Assembly: GCA_900642245.1 (NCBI GenBank)
Contig: CAAAJI010000116.1
Coordinates: 91,174-155,173, forward strand
Direction of reading: 5' to 3'
Length of the DNA: 64,000 nt
Source: Fragilaria radians
Taxonomy: Eukaryota; Bacillariophyta; Fragilariophyceae; Fragilariales; Fragilariaceae
This document shows positions 57,641 through 64,000 of this stretch, in pieces; within the stretch, counting starts at the first letter, position 1, and each line of letters opens with the position of its first letter. Below the pieces are notes generated by a model, which saw nothing but the letters and a program-made list of their open reading frames with translations, searched no databases and was not told where the DNA came from. Made by a program: the position numbers and the translations under genes.

Positions 57641-58190
57641 ACACTTTCTTCATTGGATAAGGAACAGTTTCATTTTGCTACTTTTATCAAATTGATTTGA
57701 AGTAGTCATTCGGATGACAATTTTAATTCAGAAAGCACATTGAAAAGTCATATTAGCAAGCTAGGGCAACTCTGATTTCTCATATTTTTTGTAGTTAGTA
57801 TCCTTTTTGTTTTCTTTGTCCACAATTAAATTCTCGTACTATGTAGCACTAGAGGCACATTCAGCCCATAGTCCTTCACCAAAATCTCCATCTACTCCAG
57901 CATCCTTTTTGCATTGAACACTTTCTTCATTGGATAAGGAACAGTTTCATTTTGCTACTTTTATCAAATCGATTTGAAGCAGTCGTTCGGATGACAATTT
58001 TAATTAAGAAAGCACATTGAAAAGTCATTTTAGCAAGCTAGGGCAACTTTGATTTCTCATATTTTTTGTATTTAGGATCCTTTTTGCTTTCTTTGCCCAG
58101 AATTACATTCTCGTACTATGTAGCAATAGAGGCACATTCAGCCCATAGTCCTTCATCAAAATCTCCATCTACTCCAGCATCCTTTAGCAT
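57641..58190 (+). repeat. tandem duplication of 277 bases
   Basis: Two direct copies starting acactttcttcattggataa at 57641 and 57918, differing at scattered bases. The unit includes the 3' end of the copia relic (the piece encoding WAECASIAT on the minus strand), so the duplication happened after that insertion. Confidence 0.85.
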
Positions 58191-59620
58191 TTCTTCGGTA
58201 CAAAGTCTGGTACTTTCGTTCCACTCAACCATTTCTTTGCGGAGTTCAAGGTTCACTATGTTCAAACTTGATGCAAAACTTTCATGCTTCCATGCCTTCT
58301 CCAATGCATAATTTTTCACTGGCATCATCTAACCTTAGAATGCTGACAAAAATGTTATAGTTTCTCAATTCTTTAATCAAACCAATAACATGTCTTGAAA
58401 ATTCATTCTTTTGTTTCAAAAAATAGCTCTGGCAATTATCCTGAGAAATCATCCACAATATGAGTCCAACAGTTTACTTCTCCAAAAACTCTTGCCATTA
58501 ATGTAGCCAATGTCCATATATCAATGCTTCCAATCGTCATTCACATTTCTTTCTGGCCTTACCACTTGCACAAGGTTCACAGACCTCAAACTTTCCAGTC
58601 ACTTCATATCCTAAAGCCTTTCCAATTAATCTATCACTGGCTTTACAACAATATCCTAGGATTTTATGCAGATTGTTGCTTTCAACCTTTCCTGATCCAA
58701 TGGCTGAAACTCCAATATCGTTCACGGTTGGGTTCCCAAGCACGCAATCATACTTTGTCTTGATCAAAATGTCGAATTTTAGGATCAAATCATTCTTCGT
58801 CATTGCAAAGATTTTTTCAATATTTTCAATCTTGGAACCTCCTTTTAATGCTTTACAAATGCTAAACAAGTTAATGCACAGGTCAGGAATATATTTTACT
58901 CCTACAACAATAGATACCTTTTCACTATTATCCTGCTCCACATGATATTGTATCTTCCAACCTTTTCTGCTGTCATGGCATCACCTTTTCCCACCGTTAT
59001 CTCCCCAAAAATTATCTTTTAAAAATAAAACTTAATTGTCAATGCAGTAGTGGCTTGACGTACCAATGTCACCAATGCAAGTCTCCTTGTCAAGATTTTT
59101 AGAATTTTCAACCAACATGAATGCCAGATCTATCATTGTGGTTGCAACACCATTTCTCAATTCCGTAAGATTCTTTTTGCCTTGACTCTCAGTTTTCTTC
59201 ATTATCTTAAAAGAAATTGCTTATACGTGTCCAGGTTTCTTACAATAGTTGCTCATATTTTCAGTTTTCATCTCCTGAACTTGCCTTCACTTACACTGAC
59301 TCATTTTGTGTACTGGCTTTCCAAATTGCTACATTTCACTTTCAAATGTCCCATAAACATGTCCTTTTCCTCAATAGAACATTTAGATTTCACAGAATCA
59401 GTTTTGGATTTCAGGTCATCCTTTCATATCTCAGAGTCAACATCTTAAACTCTTTAATAGTTCATGGGTTGCTTACATCAACTATACGCTTTTCCAAAAG
59501 TAACATCTCCAAACTTGTATACTTGTGCCAAACTGTTTCATGCCTTGAAGAATGACATTTTTTATCTCACGGTTCCATCACTTCTATCTTGATACGGAGA
59601 ACTTCCAAATTTGTAATCCA
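57800..59620 (-). pseudogene. Ty1/copia relic: gag, protease, pre-integrase, minus strand
   Basis: Minus-strand order: gag pieces with SVKSKCSIEEKDMFMGHLK (about 59390), NYCKKPGHV (about 59240), a damaged zinc knuckle, CIGDIGTSSHYCID (about 59055), the protease site in an altered form, a 134-codon frame 58941-58537 ending in the GAG-pre-integrase motif LHKILGYCCKAS, CEPCASGKARKKCE, and an integrase piece EMLKDAGVDGDFDEGLWAECASIAT (58190-58110) followed by a stop and YENVIL. RT and RNase H are missing, and many frames are broken. It sits in the 3' flank of the SIM gene, copy 1. Confidence 0.75.
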
Positions 59621-59651
59621 AAAGTCTGAATCTTCATCCTATCTCGACTTT

Positions 59652-59671
59652 NNNNNNNNNNNNNNNNNNNN
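59652..59671. other. assembly gap (20 N)
   Basis: Run of N joining the copia relic to the middle of a second SIM-protein gene, so the 5' part of that gene is not in the assembly here. Confidence 0.99.
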
Positions 59672-59915
59672 GAATCCAATGGAGAATACATTCACAACAA
59701 ACATGACGACCATACCATCCACTTTACATAAAACAACAACAGCCGTATCATCTTTTCCATCCAGAAATCGATACCATGGGACGTATCCACCTCTGAAAAA
59801 ACAACAACGTCAAACAAGAAATTTCCAGCATACTTCAAACAATACCATCTACAATTCGGTACAGAGAAAGGATACAGAATTGCAACATGTCGGTGGTGCT
59901 TCCATTGCCTTTTAA
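59672..59915 (+). CDS. acidic SIM-containing protein, copy 2, 3' part only
   Basis: After the gap the frame reads NPMENTFTTNMTTIPSTLHK to QHVGGASIAF, about 86% identical by eye to the last 79 residues of copy 1, and in a frame that needs no extra base. The N-terminal two thirds, including any SIM, fall in the gap. The 3' flank is alignable to that of copy 1 but diverged and lacks the copia insertion. Confidence 0.65.
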
Positions 59916-59933
59916 TATAATACTCATGTATGG

Positions 59934-59949
59934 AATATATATATATATT
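59934..59949 (+). repeat. TA microsatellite after SIM gene copy 2
   Basis: Short (TA) run in the same relative place as 57373-57393. Confidence 0.85.
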
Positions 59950-62151
59950 TTTTCTAGTTTGTGTACCAACAAAATGATACCCCAAATGGGGAGTTTTGAC
60001 TTTGTTCAACTTCCCCTGTATTAGGAATCCAATTACAATTTTAAAACGATTTATAGATAAAAATGAAATTTGCTGACATGAAAATTCAAAGTTCCTTTCA
60101 ATTTCTTACATTTCCGTTCTCTCAAACTTTCCCCCCGGCTCAACAAGAAAAAATATCCTATACCTCATAGGACAAGGAACAGAATAATTTTCCTACGTTT
60201 GATTTGATTTAGTCATGAGGATGACAATTTTTGATAGGCACTCACTGTTGTTGATTTCTTGAGCCTTACCTGTTTCCTATATAAAATGATGCATCTCCTT
60301 AGATGAGCTACGTACCAGTTGTTGTAACGAGTAGTAGGTTACGTTGATTCACCAAAATTCAATTTTCTCAAGGTTGTTTTCCTGATTACTATGCATAATC
60401 TCACTGCATCATTACCTTTGGCTACTTTCCAATATTATCAAGTAGTGATTTGAACAATAAGCTATTGTGCCATTTGGCAAATTTTTGACCCTATACAGTT
60501 AAGTACGCTTAAGTGACTGTGGGGAATTTTACACTTGCAAAATCTCATGATCACCAATGAATTGCAACACTCAAACAACATCGTTGGATACGAAGGAAAA
60601 AGCGCAGAAAATGGTGAAGGAATAAGTAGAATATGCATTATAACCAAAAGTTAAAAGAAAAGGGATTCAAAATTAAGACTGTGAAATGTTACAAAAGAAT
60701 TAGCTTGAAAGGTATCGCAGAAGACTTGCTTCAATTATATTCAATAATTTATGGAACATCGATTAGCGCTTTGTATAACTCACCTACATTTAACTGTAGA
60801 CCGTATAATGCCTTTATAGGTTGTAAGCAATTGGTTGAATCATATCAGGAAAATATCCATTGAAATATTTTTCATGCAATTAGGAAGAGCATCGATTGTG
60901 GCCTTATTTACTCTATATTGAGTTCTTCCAATATTCTAACATGAGAAGTTTTCATATTTCCTCTTCTTGGATGAGACTCTGACACATATTGACTCAATTT
61001 TATTCTCTGCATCTAGAAGCATAGCGTTTATCTTCAAGAATAAGTTTCAAGGGAGGTTGAATTTTTCTGTGCTTTTTAGGATACCCCAATAATCATTCCT
61101 GTAGTGTCTACAATAGATTCAAAGCAAGAGAGAAAAATGAACTAAGAAGTCATCTAGCTGATACTAAAGAGCAATACAAGAAGATTGAAATGGACAGACA
61201 AACACTTGCTGAGTCCGTTTGTGGATAGATCTGTAAATCGGACATATCCGATACTACTGTACAACTTTTCAATTTTTTGTCCATTAGTTTATCGAATAGA
61301 CAAATTATTCTTCATAGGCCCATTACTAATTTTTGAAGTAGCTCCTTCTCCTTTTCAATCGTCTTGCATTTCACGATAGAGCTGAGAAAACTGATACAAA
61401 GGTTTCAACTAGAATTATCTGAACATCAATAAACTCAAACTCCTAAAATCACAATTTTATCTTTGGCTTAATTTTTCTAATTTGTTGATAACAAGAATTT
61501 TTATGGTTGCATTTATACCATGGGAAGACAAAACTTTGAAAAATATTGCAAGAAGGAAATGAATAATGATGTGTTTATACATTACACGTCAATTCAAAAA
61601 GGGTAACACATTACTACCCCCTTTGTTCTGAATGCACGGATAAAAATATGTTGAATAAGCCATTCAAGGCAGATTTCCCTTGCGCAATTGATTCAATCTG
61701 GAGCATAAAAATGCGATCCGAAGTTTGACAAGCATACTTGGTGAGACGCTAGAGTTTTCAGAACCAACCATTGTTGGTGATTACTGTCAACTTAGTCTTT
61801 TGGCTGTTTGAAAAGGAAGTTAACTTCTTTTATTGAAAGGGTAAGTTTTTGAAGTAGCTTCCTAGAAGACTGCTCTTTGATTGCTTGTTTACTCCAATTT
61901 GATATGCAAGATCTCTATTAACAGGATAATTTCAAGAGCGGCATTGTTTGGATACTCTCTCCATCATGATTCTAGGCTTACCTAAATGTGTACGAATTTA
62001 ATCTGTAAAAGTATCACATTATTGCTTAAGCATCCAAATTCTTTGAATATAAATACATATTTTTAAAAATTAATTGGATTGTAATTTGGGTTGCTTTCTT
62101 TTGGTAATTTTGAATATTTGAATCATTAGGAGTTCAAACCCACTTCTAAAG
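59950..62151. other. intergenic, no recognised gene
   Basis: The first 300 bases are the diverged 3' flank shared with 57400-57730. Beyond that AT-rich sequence with a 76-codon frame (60633-60863) lacking any domain and no repeat match noticed. Confidence 0.4.
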
Positions 62152-63088
62152 TCATGAGACATGGACTTGAAACCACTCAATAAGCTCGGAGGCAGAACCA
62201 GTAGACGCTGAATCGCTGTTCTTGGACTTTTCAAGATGAATATCTGTAATGTAGATTAGCGCGGGGATTTTATGCAGAAGTCAAAAAGGCTCATTTCTTA
62301 CCACCTATTCCAGAATCATGGTTGCTAAAATCTTGTGGCACTTCATCTGCTTGCTCAAACACTAATGAATCAGATGAATTATAATTTGTTCCTAAGTGGA
62401 AAGCGTGCATATAGGGCGACGAGATGCTTTGATGCTTTCTGTCTGCATGTCCATTCCCGTCGTCAAGTAGGTTAATTAGCCCTTCCAAGAAGGTAAGCGG
62501 TAATTCATTCAGCCAAGCTATACAACAATTCATGCATTCGAATCTGAATGGGTTTGTACAACCCTCGTCGGTGCAACGGATACAACAGGTTGGTGTTTTC
62601 ATCGGGTGACTCTCAAGAGAACTATTCTCATTTTCTTGAATATTTGATGTCAGGGGCGTGTCGATTTGTTGAATAGGGCTTACCCTATTGTTGAGTTTAC
62701 ATTGATGTACCCTCTTTTTTGAATGGCATTTATCCTTGTTAATTCCAGGCTTTTCGATTGAATCAAATAATCCTTTACGGTAGTCTCGAAATGCATGACT
62801 TATCTTTTGCTTTGCGATATGATCGGAAGCTTCTACCCAAGATTTATCTGATTCTGAAGATCGAACAAGAAATCGACATCCTAGGGTTAAAAGCTGAGAC
62901 CAAACCTTGTCGATACATGCTGTTTTCAGTAATTTTGGAGCGTTGGGATGATAATTAATTGCGTTACTCTTGATTAACTTACGAAACATTTTATTACCTT
63001 CATGGTTATACCATCTTGGTCCTCGACCAAACAAGATATCTGATTGCTCAATAATAATCATGGTAAAACTATATTTTGTGATTTTCAC
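62152..63088 (-). CDS. DUF6824-type protein, long form
   Basis: Two exons on the minus strand: 63088-62302 and 62243-62152, with a 58-base intron (gtaaga to ttacag, phase 1), 292 residues. Motifs: SDILFGRGP (16-24), YNHEGNKMFRKLI, LGCRFLVRS, AKQKISHAFRDYR. A region absent from the short form follows, with a cysteine-rich cluster (CCIRCTDEGC, ECMNCCIAW) that could bind zinc. The second exon ends SASTGSASELIEWF plus seven codons, matching the end of the short form, which supports the splice prediction; unspliced, the frame ends at GGKK. Met10 (63061) is an alternative start, closer to that of the short form. Function unknown; the family is numerous in diatoms. Confidence 0.75.
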
Positions 63089-63579
63089 TGGTTCACGCTT
63101 GCAGTTATGTTTCGCTCCGAAGCATTCTAAATGTCCTTAAGGAGAATTATTGCAAAATTCAGAATCCAATAGTTAGATCCCAGATTTGTTTAATATAAAT
63201 AGAAATTTAGACGTGGGTGGAAATAGCACGCTAGCCTCTTGGGTAAAACAGAAAGACTAGTAGCTTAGTAAGCTTTAGAAAATGCCATAACAAGTGAGTA
63301 TCATCTATTCTTTTCAAGGACAGATCTGAATTGTGCTCAAAAATCAAATCAACTGCGATTTTAAAACAAGCTGCTTGACAGATTTTTATTATCAGCATGA
63401 TAGGGAAAATAGCGTTGTATCGATAAATTTTGAATCTTTTGTAATTTCCAGAGTCAAATGTCGGACAGTCTCAAACAATTAACTATTTACTCCATAGGAA
63501 TAATTGGAATCCAATGTACCGACAATTTCAAACGTATTGCCTTTAGCAGAGTGCAGTTTCCACTCACCTTTGGACTTGA
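63089..63579. other. upstream region, nothing recognised
   Basis: AT-rich, presumably includes the promoter of the DUF6824 gene; no specific element identified. Confidence 0.35.
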
Positions 63580-64000
63580 TTATCATTAATTTTCTTGGCT
63601 GTTCTCGTTGTTGCGATGCGACCATCTTGACAAAATAAAAGTTTTCCAACTCACGATGTATACCAATGTTGGTTGGCTTTCATTGTTCATCATGCTGAAT
63701 TGATCTTGAATGGCAAAAGATTTTCCTTGGGAAGAGGGTGTAGAAAACTGATTGCTGTCTAAATTGTCAAACTTTTCCATAAAATTCTTACTCTTAAACT
63801 GTTGCGTCATTTAAATGTATCCATCATCATGATTTCTCACAACCTTACAACCAACGTACTCTCGCATTTTCCATGCATCATCCCAGACAAAATACTCCTT
63901 CATTTGTGTTTGTATTCACGTACCTGAATGGGACGTCCAATTAAGAAGCAGTCATCCACCCACGAAATCCAGATAACTCATCCATTGCATGTGTTCTTGA
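63580..64000 (-). pseudogene. Ty1/copia reverse-transcriptase relic, right edge
   Basis: Minus strand from the window edge: WVDDCFLIG (about 63968-63940), a YVDD-type catalytic motif, then EYFVWDDAWKMREYVGCKVV (63905-63845), DDGYI, a stop, MTQQFKSKNFMEKFD (63810 on). WDDxGxMxEYVGCK followed by a TQ-x-FxxxF piece is the palm/thumb part of diatom copia RT. A frameshift follows the YVDD region and stops interrupt it. The element continues beyond the window. Confidence 0.65.

Noticed and set aside
1..64000. CRISPR arrays, rRNA genes and bacterial-type operons
   Set aside because: No regularly spaced identical short repeats, no rRNA sequence, and gene spacing and introns are eukaryotic.

Overview
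The window looks like nuclear DNA of a diatom or a close stramenopile relative. This is inferred from four things: AT-rich sequence, short GT-AG introns (58 to 93 bases), several Ty1/copia relics of the type common in diatom genomes, and two genes of the diatom-rich DUF6824 family. It is not bacterial: there are no operons, and the intact genes are few and widely spaced. Three N runs (34409-34533, 47271-47290, 59652-59671) show it is a scaffolded draft assembly.

Positions 1 to about 22 kb hold a tandemly amplified, partly palindromic repeat. Each unit carries, in order: a shared non-coding block (repeat A, sometimes repeat B), gag-like relics, a broken gene of a GCR1_C-like DNA-binding type, an intact two-exon SLX1-like gene (GIY-YIG endonuclease plus zinc finger), a broken trypsin-like protease, a fragment of an unrecognised gene, and an inverted broken piece of the SLX1-like gene. 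The three SLX1-like genes keep open frames and the same intron. At the position of the conserved catalytic arginine all of them encode glutamine.

From 22 to 34.4 kb is mobile-element debris: a decayed plus-strand Ty1/copia element with gag, protease, integrase, reverse transcriptase and RNase H; three head-to-tail Helitron-like non-autonomous elements; another copy of repeats A and B; and a minus-strand copia gag/protease relic.

From 34.5 to 60 kb there are three sets of duplicated host genes, each set touching an N run: (1) a secreted cysteine-rich protein of 470 residues in two almost identical copies; (2) a two-gene block, made of a basic protein with four RRxS sites and a P-loop NTPase resembling the Crinkler/RHS class, in two copies, the first broken by a stop and by the gap; (3) an acidic protein with a SUMO-interacting-type motif, one copy frameshifted and one cut by the gap. 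They may be real tandem paralogues or separately assembled haplotypes.

Two minus-strand DUF6824 genes (53.5-54.0 kb and 62.2-63.1 kb) share an intron phase and a C-terminal exon type. Further copia relics lie at 57.8-59.6 kb and at the right edge. No tRNA, rRNA or CRISPR array was seen. No pathway links all the genes; the visible theme is duplication followed by decay.
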